Assembly (NCBI GenBank): GCA_965365465.1
Contig: CBDUBU010000009.1
Span: forward strand, 1 to 31,389
DNA from: CBDUBU01 sp965365465
GTDB lineage: Bacteria; Bacteroidota; Rhodothermia; Rhodothermales; DASSAV01
DNA length: 31,389 bases
Reading direction: 5' to 3'
Part shown: piece after piece, positions 15,769-26,210 of the stretch
Position numbering within the stretch: position 1 is the first letter of the stretch
Layout of the letters: every line of letters begins with the position of its first letter
Made by a program: the position numbers and the translations under genes
Notes under the pieces: model-generated
What the model was told of the DNA's origin: nothing
Seen by the model: only the letters and a program-made list of their open reading frames with translations
Database searches by the model: none

Positions 15769-16437
15769 ATGGCTACGCGAACGCTCGAACTATCGGATAA
15801 ACTTTACCAGTATATGCTGGCTGCCTCTCTGCGCGAGCCGGATATTCTGCGGCGGCTTCGTGAGGAAACGGCCCGTCACCCTTCGTCGGACATGCAGATT
15901 GCGCCGGAGCAAGGGCAGTTCATGGCGATGCTCGTGCGGCTCATCGGAGCCAGGAAAACCCTGGAGGTGGGCGTGTTCACCGGCTACAGCTCCCTGGTCG
16001 TAGCCCTTGCCCTGCCGTCGGACGGGAAGGTTGTCGCCTGCGACATCAACGAGGAATACACCGCTGTGGCCCGGCGCTACTGGCGTGATGCCGGGGTTGC
16101 GGATAAGATCGACCTGCGGATCGCGCCGGCGGTTGAAACGCTGGATGCGCTCCTGGCGGAAGGCCAGGGGGGAACGTTCGATTTCGCCTTTATCGACGCA
16201 GACAAGGTCCGCTACGATGCCTACTACGAGCGGGCGCTGAAACTGCTGCGGCCCGGCGGGCTAGTCGCCATCGATAACGTACTTCGGCGCGGGCGCGTGG
16301 CGGACGCCTCGGTGAAAGATGAGGATACGCAGGCCATGCGCGTGCTTAACGCCAAGTTGCTGCACGACGACCGGATTTATCTGAGCCTGGTGCCCATCGC
16401 GGACGGGGTCACGCTGGCGCTGAAACGGGACGGCTAG
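15769..16437 (+). CDS. SAM-dependent O-methyltransferase (COMT/CCoAOMT-like)
   Basis: A 222-residue class I methyltransferase of the O-methyltransferase family 3 type. It has the SAM-binding EVGVFTGYSSLVVALALP (66-83), VVACDIN with an acidic loop, the metal-binding FAFIDADK region and the DNVLRRGRV motif. These enzymes methylate catechols or small phenolics and usually need a divalent cation bound by the aspartates. The start at 15769 (MATRTLELSDK) is typical for the family; the open frame continues upstream, but the preceding codons do not look like protein. The gene is alone, with its nearest neighbours on the other strand. The natural substrate is unknown. Confidence 0.92.
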   Translation: MATRTLELSDKLYQYMLAASLREPDILRRLREETARHPSSDMQIAPEQGQFMAMLVRLIGARKTLEVGVFTGYSSLVVALALPSDGKVVACDINEEYTAVARRYWRDAGVADKIDLRIAPAVETLDALLAEGQGGTFDFAFIDADKVRYDAYYERALKLLRPGGLVAIDNVLRRGRVADASVKDEDTQAMRVLNAKLLHDDRIYLSLVPIADGVTLALKRDG

Positions 16438-16613
16438 CGTGGGGGTTCATGGAACCAGATGAAATGCTCTTTACGGGCTTCTGAAGGAAGGGAGCGGGCA
16501 CACGATAAAAAATGAACGTATCGCCCCTGGAGGTCTCCCGTTTCCGGTATGTCAGCCTTTGAAGGGGTGAAGATTACCGCACCGGCCGCGTTCGCAGATG
16601 TGTTTTCGTAAAA

Positions 16614-18125
<1,512 letters not shown>

Positions 18126-18239
18126 TATTTCTTGCTTTTCTGTGGCGGCATAAAATCTGCAAGGAAAGGGTAGTATATATTGTGCCTGACGCTGCAGCAG
18201 GCTGTGCAACTTCGGCGTAACAATGACCGTTTATTTCGT

Positions 18240-19217
18240 ATGGCAGAGAATAAAGACTACTATAAAATCCTCGGCGTAGGCAAGAAAGCGACGGCGGAGG
18301 AGATCAAGAAAAAATACCGGAAACTCGCGCGCGAGTACCACCCTGACCGCAATCCCGACAAGCCGGGCGCGGAAGATCGCTTCAAGGAGATTCAGGAAGC
18401 CTATGACGCGCTTTCCGATCCGGAGAAGCGCAAGCAGTATGACGCGATGCGGGACAATCCGTTCGGCGGTTTTGGAGGCTCGTTCAATACGCCGAACGGA
18501 GGCCGTTTTTACCGCGCCCCGGATGGCACATACATCCGCGTGGACTCCTCCGGGCAACCGGGCGGGGCAGGCGGCTTCGGCGACGTTTTCGGAGGCGAGG
18601 GCGGCGGTGGCGCCGGCGGTTTCGGGGACTTTTTCAGCCGCATTTTCGGAGGCGCTGAACCCGGTCCTGCGCCCTCCGGTTCGGCTCGCCGAAGTCCGTC
18701 ACGCGGCCAGCGCATAGATACCACCCTCAGACTGTCTTTCGAGCAGGCGCTGCAAGGAGGGAAAACCGAAGTAACGATCCCTAGGGGAGAAACGATTCGC
18801 ATCAACATTCCGAAGGGGGTGCGTCCGGGGTTCAGGATTCGGCTGAAGGGACATGGCGGCCCTGCCCCCATGCCGGGCGGCCATCGCGGCGACCTCTATG
18901 TAACCTTTGAAGTAGATCCTCACCCGCGCTTCCGGCGCGAGAACGACGACCTGTACACGCCCGTAAAGGTCAGCGCTTTCGAGGCCATGCTCGGCGCCTC
19001 GCGCAGCATCGAGAACCCCTACGGCAAGCGCATCAAGGTAAGCATTCCATCGGGCACGCAGCCGGGCGAAAAGTTTCGCCTGAAAGGTCAGGGCATCGAG
19101 ACGGACAAGGCCGTAGGCGACCTGTACGTGGAAGTGGAAGTGACGATTCCGCGCAAGCTCAGCGAAGAGCAGCAGAAAGTGATCCGTGAGGCAGCTCGGA
19201 AAGCCGGACTCGAATAG
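18240..19217 (+). CDS. DnaJ-like co-chaperone without zinc finger (CbpA type)
   Basis: The 325-residue protein has a J domain at 5-68 with the HPD triplet at 34-36, which stimulates the ATPase of DnaK. A Gly/Phe-rich linker follows (about 74-145), then directly the two C-terminal substrate-binding beta domains (about 156-320). The four CxxCxGxG repeats of DnaJ are absent, so it is a type II (CbpA-like) protein. The ATG at 18240 starts the usual MAENKDYYKILGV; an earlier in-frame codon at 18180 gives a non-conserved leader and is not used. dnaK is not in the window. The stop is 4 bp from the convergent lipoprotein gene. Confidence 0.92.
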   Translation: MAENKDYYKILGVGKKATAEEIKKKYRKLAREYHPDRNPDKPGAEDRFKEIQEAYDALSDPEKRKQYDAMRDNPFGGFGGSFNTPNGGRFYRAPDGTYIRVDSSGQPGGAGGFGDVFGGEGGGGAGGFGDFFSRIFGGAEPGPAPSGSARRSPSRGQRIDTTLRLSFEQALQGGKTEVTIPRGETIRINIPKGVRPGFRIRLKGHGGPAPMPGGHRGDLYVTFEVDPHPRFRRENDDLYTPVKVSAFEAMLGASRSIENPYGKRIKVSIPSGTQPGEKFRLKGQGIETDKAVGDLYVEVEVTIPRKLSEEQQKVIREAARKAGLE

Positions 19218-19221
19218 GGAG

Positions 19222-19767
19222 CTAGTCGTCGTCCAGGCCGAGCGCCCGTGCTGCTTCCTCGTACGTCTTGAACCGCAAATCCGGAGCGCGTTTGCCCGGC
19301 ATCCCGGCTACCAGCACGATCTTGCAGGCGCCGCTCGTGATGCTGGTGACCCGGCGTCCCTGAACCTCGAAGAACAGGCTGAAAGCGCCCACATCGTAGG
19401 CATAGGAGTACTCCCAGGCAAAGTCGATGAAGCCGTCATTGTCGTCATCGACGCCGAAGGTGTACGGGATGGCAAACCAGCTCGAATTCTGTGTCTGCAT
19501 GAACGCCAGGACCGCGCCGTTCTCTACGATATCTGCCGAGAGTGCAGGGATCTCGACAGGGATACGCGCCAGGTCGTTCTCAAAGACCGCATCGCCGTTG
19601 TCGAAGTTGAACGTAAAGGTGCGTACGTTCGCGTTGCCGGGCGGCCCCTGCACCCCTGGCCCGCCTGAAGGGCCGGGCGGTCCCGGAGGCCCTACCGGTC
19701 CCTCTGCTCCTTCACACGCCGCCAGTAAGAGCAGAAACAGGGGGATGCTGTGAAAGAGGCGTTTCAT
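19222..19767 (-). CDS. Collagen-like lipoprotein
   Basis: A lipoprotein of 181 residues with signal ending LLAAC (Cys18). Directly after it comes a collagen-like run of Gly-X-Y triplets (GAEGPVGPPGPPGPSGG, about 20-45), then a mature domain of about 135 residues with strand-like FTFNFDNGDAVFEND and a DDDNDGFIDFAWEYSY segment, which is acidic and could bind calcium. This architecture is common in Bacteroidota, where the short collagen region may form a trimeric stalk on the surface. No enzyme motif is seen. The gene converges on the DnaJ-like gene and is 102 bp after the next lipoprotein gene on the same strand. Confidence 0.8.
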   Translation of the reverse strand: MKRLFHSIPLFLLLLAACEGAEGPVGPPGPPGPSGGPGVQGPPGNANVRTFTFNFDNGDAVFENDLARIPVEIPALSADIVENGAVLAFMQTQNSSWFAIPYTFGVDDDNDGFIDFAWEYSYAYDVGAFSLFFEVQGRRVTSITSGACKIVLVAGMPGKRAPDLRFKTYEEAARALGLDDD

Positions 19768-19869
19768 AGGAGAGGCTCCGGCCAGAGAGAGAAACGGGAA
19801 ACTACTCGTTCCGGTCGGACAGATCCTTCCGTTGCCGGAGGGGAACCGTAAGGCCGGAACGAGCAGGGG

Positions 19870-20274
19870 TTACTGCTTCCGCAGGGTAATCGCAAAGGTC
19901 GGGATGCTCGCCCCCGTCACGTTGCCCGCAATCTGCCTGCCGTCGCCGGCCATCAGGCCCTTGAAGTTGAGTTGCTCGCCCAGGTTGTCCCGGATGGTGA
20001 GCGAGATGTCCGGGTAGTTGTGCGTTCCGTTGACATCCACGGAGAACGCCGTGCCCACGTTGAAGCTGCCGGTGCCCGTCACGATGCGGCTGTTCTCCAC
20101 CATCGTCAGGTCGAGCGAGATGGGAACGGCGTTCACGATGGTGGAACCCGTCCAACTACCGTCTGCCGTCGGGTCCTTTTCTTCTTCGTTCGAGTCGCAC
20201 CCCATGAGGGCTGCCGGGAGCGCGATCAAAGCCAGAAGCAGGACGGTGCGAAGTAAACGTTGTGCCGTGTTCAT
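19870..20274 (-). CDS. Small lipoprotein of unknown function
   Basis: The ATG at 20274 opens a good lipoprotein signal, ALMGC with Cys26 as the anchor. The open frame extends upstream to 20337 but without a signal-like start. The mature part, about 108 residues, begins with an acidic linker (DSNEEEKDP) and continues with beta strands such as GSWTGSTI, ISLDLTMVENSRIVTGTG and LNFKGLMAGDGRQIAGNVTG, a pattern of repeated hairpins that suggests a small beta-barrel or lipocalin-like fold. No family was recognised. It is transcribed towards the collagen-like lipoprotein, so both may form a transcription unit. Confidence 0.75.
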   Translation of the reverse strand: MNTAQRLLRTVLLLALIALPAALMGCDSNEEEKDPTADGSWTGSTIVNAVPISLDLTMVENSRIVTGTGSFNVGTAFSVDVNGTHNYPDISLTIRDNLGEQLNFKGLMAGDGRQIAGNVTGASIPTFAITLRKQ

Positions 20275-20605
20275 TTTCTTTCCTCCAGTGTAGGGATTTA
20301 GGAAACAGATATCGCCGTGCAGGTCAAACTCATCCATTCAATCTCACATGCGCGAAAATCGGGAAAAGTGGATCATGCCAGACCGGAGATTTCCGAAAGA
20401 GGTCGCAATATATGCTTTTTGAAGATCTTGCCAAGAAGCCGGTCGGCGCAAAAGTGGCCGGATCGCTGCTCCGAAAAAGCAGCCTGTGATTAGCCATTGC
20501 TTTATGCTTTGCGCGTCAGGCAGTTATTTCACGAGCAATTGCTTATTTTTGACCCGGTTCTCTGTGCTATCCGGATCCGTCTCATTGCCTCAGCCTCACG
20601 GTTTC
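20275..20605. other. 331-bp intergenic stretch between the lipoprotein and phoD-like genes
   Basis: This holds the divergent regulatory region. Visible are a small hairpin GCTGCT-N7-AGCAGC (20465-20483) and a palindrome AGCAATTGCT (20534-20543). TTGACC near 20549 may be a -35, but without a good -10. A possible 25-codon frame (20412-20489) has AGAGG before its ATG. No other gene is supported. Confidence 0.5.
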
Positions 20606-21697
20606 ATGTCTGGTTTCCAGCCCAACGTTCGTCTTTTCCTGCTCGGCCTCTTTCTGGCCGCTCTCGTTGCCGGATGCGGGCCTGCTCCCGGCGATGAGCC
20701 GTCCGGCGACTCTCCTCAACCCCTCGATGTGATTGCCTTTGGCTCGTGCGCACGGCAGGATCAGCCGCAGCCCGTCTGGGACCGGATCATTGCGGAGCAG
20801 CCGGACCTGTTTCTCTTTATCGGGGATAACATCTACGGCGATACCGAGGACATGGCGGTCATGCGGGAGAAGTACACACAGCTCGCCGAAAAACCCGGCT
20901 ACCAGCGGTTGCAGCAAGTGTGCCCGGTGCTGGCTACCTGGGACGATCACGACTACGGGGTGAACGACGGGGGTGTGGAGTACCCGGCGAAGGTTGCGTC
21001 GCAGCAGGAATTCCTGCGCTTTTTCCGGGAGCCGGAGGATTCTCCACGGCGGCGGGAGGGGATCTACGATGCGCGCCTGTTCGGGCCGGAAGGAAAGCGC
21101 GTTCAGGTGATCTTGCTGGACACGCGGTACTTCCGCAGTCCGCTGCAACCGTGGCCGGAGGGCGAGCGCAAGACGAGAGGGCCTTACCGGCCCAGCGATG
21201 ATCCGGACGCGACGGTGCTGGGCGCGGCGCAATGGGAATGGCTCGAAACGCAGCTCCGGCAGACTGCGCAACTGCGTATCATCGCCTCCAGCATCCAGGT
21301 GATCCCGGAAGAACACGGCTGGGAAGGATGGGCCAATTTTCCCCGCGAGCGCGAGCGTCTCTTTGCGCTGATCCGCGATATAGGAGCCAACGGGGTCGTG
21401 TTCATCAGCGGGGATCGGCATCATGGGGAAATCTCGCGGCTGGCGGCGGATGAGGCCAGAGGCATCGGCTACCCGCTCTATGACATCACCTCAAGCGGTC
21501 TCAACCAGTCGTCCACGGGCGAGGTGGATGAACCCAACCGCCACCGCGTCAGCCCGGCAGCCGCCCGCGGCACGAATTATGGTATTCTCGCCGTGGATTG
21601 GTCGCAGGACGACCCGGCGCTGCGTTTGCAGGTGCATGATGGGGAAGGCAAGGTGCTTTTCGAGGAAAAAACGCTCCTTAGTACACTCACATGGTAG
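20606..21697 (+). CDS. PhoD-like lipoprotein phosphatase
   Basis: The ATG at 20606 starts a lipoprotein signal ending LVAGC (Cys24); 363 residues in total. The mature part has the metallophosphoesterase signatures of the PhoD family: FGSCARQDQ, FIGDNIYGD, WDDHDYGVND and, near the C-terminus, SGDRHHGEISR. These hold the iron/calcium or similar metal centre that hydrolyses phosphodiesters or monoesters. Other members release phosphate from teichoic acids, nucleotides or organic phosphates outside the cytoplasm; the exact substrate is not known. Lengths and order are normal. An upstream in-frame start at 20486 gives a leader that does not look like a signal peptide. It lies 81 bp before porX. 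Confidence 0.9.
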   Translation: MSGFQPNVRLFLLGLFLAALVAGCGPAPGDEPSGDSPQPLDVIAFGSCARQDQPQPVWDRIIAEQPDLFLFIGDNIYGDTEDMAVMREKYTQLAEKPGYQRLQQVCPVLATWDDHDYGVNDGGVEYPAKVASQQEFLRFFREPEDSPRRREGIYDARLFGPEGKRVQVILLDTRYFRSPLQPWPEGERKTRGPYRPSDDPDATVLGAAQWEWLETQLRQTAQLRIIASSIQVIPEEHGWEGWANFPRERERLFALIRDIGANGVVFISGDRHHGEISRLAADEARGIGYPLYDITSSGLNQSSTGEVDEPNRHRVSPAAARGTNYGILAVDWSQDDPALRLQVHDGEGKVLFEEKTLLSTLTW

Positions 21698-21778
21698 CCT
21701 GGCCACCGGCGCGGCGAACCAATCCCGGCGGCTCTCGTACCAGTTCTGCGTTTTCAATCCACACGATCTACTTCTTTT

Positions 21779-23344
21779 ATGGCAAATACCCCCCGCATTC
21801 TCTGGGCGGATGACGAAATCGATCTGCTGCGCCCGCATGTCCTCTTTCTAGAGAACAAAGGCTACGACGTTACGAGCGTGTCGAATGGCGCGGATGCCGT
21901 GGCAAAGGTGCGGGAGCAGCAATATGACGTGGTGCTGCTAGATGAGCAGATGCCTGGCATGGATGGCCTGCAAGCACTCTCGGAGATCAAGGAGATTTCG
22001 CCCGAAGTGCCGGTCGTCATGGTGACGAAGAGCGAAGAAGAACATCTCATGGAGGAGGCCCTCGGCGGCCGGATCAGCGACTACCTGACCAAGCCGGTCA
22101 ACCCGAGCCAGATCCTGCTGACGTGCAAGCGCCTGCTGGAACGCTCGCGGCTGCGCAACGAGCGGGCTTCCCAGAACTACCTCCAGAGCTTCAACCAGAT
22201 TACCTCGACCATCACGGACTCGCTCTCGCACAGCGAATGGGTGGACCTGTACCTGCGGCTCGTTCGTTTCGACATCGAACTGGAAGGTGATGAAGGCGCC
22301 CGGCAGATCCTGGAGGACCAGTACGTGGAGGCGAACCGGGCCTTCGGGCGATTTGTCGAAGAGAACTACCGCAGGTGGATCAAGTACGCCTATGAAGCGC
22401 CCAGCGACGACCGCCCGTTGCTTTCTCACGAGGTCATCCCGCATTACGTATTGCCCGACATGGAAGAGGGCCGTCCTGTGCTCTTTTTCCTGATCGACTG
22501 TATGCGCTACGACCAGTGGCTCGAATTCGAGCGGCTGCTCTACCCTCTGTTCAACCTCGAAAAGTCGTTCTATTACTCCATCCTGCCGACGGCCACCCCC
22601 TACTCGCGCAATGCCATCTTCAGCGGCCTGCTGCCGCGCGAGATCAAAAAACGATTCTCCCAGGTATGGTCGGAGTCGGAGGAGGATGAGTTCAGCCGGA
22701 ACCGCAACGAGGAGGAGTTCCTGCAAGACCTGTTCGCACGGAACCGGATGAACAGCCGGGTGCGCTACGAGAAACTCGTCGGCTCGCATGACGGGCGCGC
22801 GTTCGCGCAAAACATCATGGACTATACGCAGAACGACCTGAGCGCCATCGTCGTCAACTTTGTGGACATTCTGGCGCACAGTCGTTCCGATTCCGACGTG
22901 CTCAAGGAAATTGCGCCGGATGAGCGCGCCTATCGCGCCCTTACCCGCACCTGGTTCGAGCATTCGTGGCTCTACCAGGCTTTTCAGGATCTGGCACGAA
23001 CCGATGCCACCATCGTGCTCACGACCGACCACGGAGTGATTCGCAGCCTGCATCCTACGAAGGTCATCGGGGATCGGGAAACCTCTACCGCGCTGCGATA
23101 CAAGTACGGGCGGAGCCTCAAATGCGACGAACGGCACGCGATCTTCGTCAAGGACCCGCTGGAGTTCGGCCTGCCTGCCGATAACTTCAACACCAATTAC
23201 ATCCTGGCTAAAGAGGACTACTATTTCGTCTATCCGACCAACTACCACCACTACGTCAACCTGTACCGGGACACCATGCAGCACGGCGGGGCCTCCCTAC
23301 AAGAGATGATCCTCCCGGTAGTAAGAATGCGCCCGAAACAGTGA
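21779..23344 (+). CDS. porX: PorX, response regulator with PglZ domain, type IX secretion control
   Basis: PorX has an N-terminal receiver domain (about 5-120) with acidic Asp11/Asp12, phosphoacceptor Asp55 in VVLLDEQMPGMDG, Thr83 and Lys105, a helical linker, and a C-terminal PglZ domain of the alkaline-phosphatase superfamily. Probable metal ligands are Asp240 (FLIDCMRYD), Thr271-Thr273 (PTATPYSR), Asp363/His367 (FVDILAH), Asp417/His418 (TTDHGV) and His502 (QHGG). The length (521) is typical. In Porphyromonas and Flavobacterium PorX is controlled by the kinase PorY and needed for type IX secretion. porY is not nearby. The sorting-domain protease at 27630 is a possible cargo of the same system. 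Confidence 0.95.
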   Translation: MANTPRILWADDEIDLLRPHVLFLENKGYDVTSVSNGADAVAKVREQQYDVVLLDEQMPGMDGLQALSEIKEISPEVPVVMVTKSEEEHLMEEALGGRISDYLTKPVNPSQILLTCKRLLERSRLRNERASQNYLQSFNQITSTITDSLSHSEWVDLYLRLVRFDIELEGDEGARQILEDQYVEANRAFGRFVEENYRRWIKYAYEAPSDDRPLLSHEVIPHYVLPDMEEGRPVLFFLIDCMRYDQWLEFERLLYPLFNLEKSFYYSILPTATPYSRNAIFSGLLPREIKKRFSQVWSESEEDEFSRNRNEEEFLQDLFARNRMNSRVRYEKLVGSHDGRAFAQNIMDYTQNDLSAIVVNFVDILAHSRSDSDVLKEIAPDERAYRALTRTWFEHSWLYQAFQDLARTDATIVLTTDHGVIRSLHPTKVIGDRETSTALRYKYGRSLKCDERHAIFVKDPLEFGLPADNFNTNYILAKEDYYFVYPTNYHHYVNLYRDTMQHGGASLQEMILPVVRMRPKQ

Positions 23345-23718
23345 TTTTTTCTCTTTTTTCCTGCGACGAAATCTGCACGTTGTCAGGCCGAGATTTTTCA
23401 CAGGTTGCTAATGATACAGAGGTAAGGACGCAGCGCTTTCTCTCCGATGCTTCATCCTGAGGGGCATCACCGCCGCCTGCCTCTTTGCCGCAACCTCGGA
23501 GGCGAGCCGCGGCAACTCTTTACGTTTCGGCATTTCAGGGCCGTATCTCCGGGCTGACAAGTCCGAAGGGGCCCGCCGCCTGTGAAGCAATCATGTCATG
23601 CTGAAGGCAGGCGCTCCCTGTTTTCTCGTGTCCGGGCTGCGCCCGGCGTCTCCTTACCGAACTGCTGCTGAAATTTGCGTAATTTGCAGCTTCCCTGAAG
23701 CATTACGTCTACTCCTTT
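23345..23718. other. 374-bp gene-free stretch after porX
   Basis: No gene is supported. It starts with a T-rich patch after the porX stop, then shows TTCATCCTGAG (23451-23462 region), a look-alike of the REP-type element at 5471. Two hairpins are visible: TTGCCGC (23485-23491) against GCGGCAA (23509-23515), and CCGGGC-TGC-GCCCGG (23632-23646). These are signs of an intergenic repeat, not of coding sequence. Confidence 0.5.
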
Positions 23719-24927
23719 ATGACGCAAGAAGATTTTGAACAACTGCGGCAGGCAGCCGAAGGATTGACTCGCCTGGGTTTGATAAGCAGGACGGTTGCCG
23801 ACCGGAAGCGAATAGGGGTGTTTTCGCCGATCCGCGAGGGCGAGCGCCGCATCTTTCCCGGAGCAACGGGCCTGCCCCGGCGACGCTGGGACCTGAACCA
23901 GCCGGGACGGCGACGGTTCGATCTGCTCGTGGCCTCCAACGTGTTTATGTATGCATCGGACCCGGAACGGTGGTTCCGGCATGTCTTTGCTTCCTGCAAG
24001 TACTTCCTCCTGCTCGATCTGGTGGGCCGCCGCCGGGGACCGGACTCGGAGTTCGGCGCGGATGGAGACTGTATGCGCTACCGCATCGGCGATGCCTGCC
24101 CACGGGTGGAAGGATTCTTTGACCTGAACACCTTCGGGGACCGGCTTCTCGGCTTCCGCACCTTTACCGGCGGCGCGAACCCGTTCGACGAGGCTCCGCT
24201 GCATTTCATGGCGGTTTTCCGCGGCGACCTGGCCGATCCCCTCCTGCGCATTGACGACTACCCGACCGGCATCCGGCCCATCTTGCCTGACCTGACGCCG
24301 CTGCACGATGTTCTGCGCAAGGTGGAGGCGCGGGGCTTGCAGTATCACCTGGGCATTGTTCCGGCGCTGCTGAACCGGGAGATGCTCGGTTTTCTGAACA
24401 GCCTGGAATACATGGTTCCGGCGGCGCACGGCTATGACCATGCCTACCCGAAATATGCCCCCCTGCTGGAAGCAGCCGGAGATCCGTACAACCAGCGGAC
24501 AGTAGGCGTTTTCAATGAGTTCAAGGGACAACCCTATGCGCGCATTCTTTCCAGGCTTTCCGAGGGGCGCAAGATCCTGGAGGATGAACTGGGCCGCGCC
24601 GTCGAAGGCTATATTCCGCCGTGCAACAAAGCCGGGCGCAGGACGGCCCGCGCTCTGATGGAAGCCGGGTACCGTTATTACCTGTCCGATAAACGCATTC
24701 CCGGCTGCCGGCTGCCGTGGTTCCGCACGGATTTCTGCGGACGCTCCGCCGGGTACGACTTTACGAAGCAGCCGGATATCGTCACGTTGCACGCCACCTG
24801 GGAGTGGGACCTCGTCCGGCAGGGCGAAACCGGAGCGCTGGACCGCCTTCTGGACCACCTCGCCGAACGTAAACGGGCGGAACGCGAACGTGGGCGGCAG
24901 ATAGGAGATTTGTTGACGCGGGGCTAG
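23719..24927 (+). CDS. Polysaccharide deacetylase-like (DUF2334-type) protein with a methyltransferase-like N-terminal part
   Basis: A 402-residue protein made of two parts. Residues 1-165 look like the second half of a class I methyltransferase (FDLLVASNVFMYASDPERWFRHVF, then FLLLDLVGRRR), but without the glycine-rich SAM-binding loop, so it is probably not catalytic. From residue 175 the pattern is that of the DUF2334/NodB-like deacetylase group: LRIDDYPTG (Asp179-Asp180), HLGIVPALL, AAHGYDH (237-241), YIPPCNKAGRRTARALMEAGYRYYLSDK and a terminal TLHATWEWD. The metal ligands look intact. It has no signal peptide, so it may act on a precursor in the cytoplasm. It begins an accessory stretch with further methyltransferase genes. 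Confidence 0.75.
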   Translation: MTQEDFEQLRQAAEGLTRLGLISRTVADRKRIGVFSPIREGERRIFPGATGLPRRRWDLNQPGRRRFDLLVASNVFMYASDPERWFRHVFASCKYFLLLDLVGRRRGPDSEFGADGDCMRYRIGDACPRVEGFFDLNTFGDRLLGFRTFTGGANPFDEAPLHFMAVFRGDLADPLLRIDDYPTGIRPILPDLTPLHDVLRKVEARGLQYHLGIVPALLNREMLGFLNSLEYMVPAAHGYDHAYPKYAPLLEAAGDPYNQRTVGVFNEFKGQPYARILSRLSEGRKILEDELGRAVEGYIPPCNKAGRRTARALMEAGYRYYLSDKRIPGCRLPWFRTDFCGRSAGYDFTKQPDIVTLHATWEWDLVRQGETGALDRLLDHLAERKRAERERGRQIGDLLTRG

Positions 24928-25039
24928 GCGGCGCTGCAGGCAGAAAAACCTCTTTCCGTTGCCGCCCTTCGTGAGCGCCTGCCTTGCCGGAACATGGCAA
25001 GCCTCCTTGTCCATCGTATCGCAGCAGGAAAGCGCATTG

Positions 25040-25765
25040 CTATCTCAACCCATGTCTGAGATTAATTTGAATAAAGGAATACTCCTCTCCGCGCGGCGAA
25101 ACTGCAAAAATGCGGTATCCGTGTGTGTTCAGCAGGCGAATTGCAGCTTTTGTCTTTTCCACTCCTGCCTTCTCAAAGCGGTGGTGAAACTCGACGAGCA
25201 ATTGTTGCACCGGCAATCCTGAAGTCGCAAGGTCCTCAATGACACCGTACTCAGCCCCCTCGATATCCATTTTCAGGACATCAATGTGGTCGTGCCCGAG
25301 TTTCTGCATGATCGTAGAGAGGCGGAAGACCTCTCCCTTTGCCGGGCGTAGCGCCTCCTGCTCCCCTGAGACCATGGAGAAGGAGACGTGATCCGGGTTT
25401 TCCGGCGCGTTGAATGTCGCCGTTCCGTCGAAATCGGCCACGCCGTACGCATGAAACCGGAACCGCTCCGGGACCTGTTTGTCTGTCAGCCATGCGATGG
25501 AGCGCGGCGTTGGATCGAAGGCATGTACCGTCATACCATACTGCGCGATCAGGGACAGATCAAACGAGATGTCTTCGCCAACCCCGAAGGAGTAAACAAT
25601 GCTCTCCGGCGAAAGCGTCTCCGGGCAGATACTCCAGGCTCCATACCCTGCACCGTGCGATTCGGTAGGGAATGCGATCTGGCGGCGCTGGAAAAGGTCG
25701 CGGCCTATGATGGCCCTTCCGATGCGGCGGATGTTTCGCAGGAGATCAAGCAAGTTCGGAAGCAT
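25040..25765 (-). CDS. FkbM family methyltransferase
   Basis: A 241-residue protein with FkbM family landmarks: the SAM loop FGVGEDISFD (59-68 approx.), VHAFDPTPRSI, the central DHIDVLKMDIEGAEYGVIEDL and a C-terminal LVEFHHRF. Family members methylate hydroxyl groups of sugars or polyketides. The N-terminal 40 residues are hydrophilic and without a signal. The start ATG at 25765 is clear. It belongs to a cluster of sugar-related methyltransferase genes (25040-27020) on the minus strand, perhaps a remnant of a glycan or lipopolysaccharide O-antigen locus. The acceptor cannot be named. Confidence 0.88.
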   Translation of the reverse strand: MLPNLLDLLRNIRRIGRAIIGRDLFQRRQIAFPTESHGAGYGAWSICPETLSPESIVYSFGVGEDISFDLSLIAQYGMTVHAFDPTPRSIAWLTDKQVPERFRFHAYGVADFDGTATFNAPENPDHVSFSMVSGEQEALRPAKGEVFRLSTIMQKLGHDHIDVLKMDIEGAEYGVIEDLATSGLPVQQLLVEFHHRFEKAGVEKTKAAIRLLNTHGYRIFAVSPRGEEYSFIQINLRHGLR

Positions 25766-25798
25766 ACCCTGTCGTGTAGTGATCTGAACGCAGAGGCG

Positions 25799-26200
25799 TC
25801 AACGGTCAGAGAGCAGCGTCGTTCCAGGCATAACGTCGGGGCTTTTGCAGAGCAAGCCGCTGTTGTATACGAAAAGGTGTTTTGCAAGGGAAGGAAAACC
25901 GCGAAGAGCGAGCCTTCTGGCGAAATGGCGCAGCAGGCCGGTGCGTTTGTGGAAAAACGCGACTACGGCGCGGGAGTCGTCCGTAAGGATCTGCTCAAGC
26001 ACCTCGAAACCGCAGGTTTGCAACAGACGCCGTAGTAGGAGCCGCCCACCTCCAACTAGTCAAGCCTTTTCAGGACAGCCCCATTCCCGCAGCCTATGCA
26101 GTTCCATCATGCTGAGCGCTCTGGCGCGTATTCAGGATTCCAGTTTTCCGGTTTGGTGACCGCGACACAAATCAGCAGCGGCCGGTACGCCTGGTATGGT
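25799..26200 (-). pseudogene. Decayed methyltransferase remnants
   Basis: Two broken reading frames lie between two intact methyltransferase genes. The first (26200-26107) reads like the C-terminal end of a protein (PLLICVAVTKPENWNPEY), and its TGA overlaps a start ATG. The second begins at that ATG, reads MMELHRLREWGCPEKA, meets an in-frame TGA at 26062-26060, and continues in the same frame as GGGRLLLRRLLQTCGFEVLE ... FFHKRTGLLRHFARRLAL to the stop at 25799. The latter looks like the C-terminal third of a class I methyltransferase; the central part with the SAM-binding motifs is missing, so an internal deletion plus a stop is the likely history. The family assignment is a judgement by eye. 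Confidence 0.45.
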
Positions 26201-26210
26201 TCTCAAAGAG

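Noticed and set aside
21938..23284. Open frame of 448 codons on the minus strand
   Set aside because: Antisense of porX.
23596..25014. Open frame of 472 codons on the minus strand
   Set aside because: Antisense of the deacetylase-like gene; no domain is visible.
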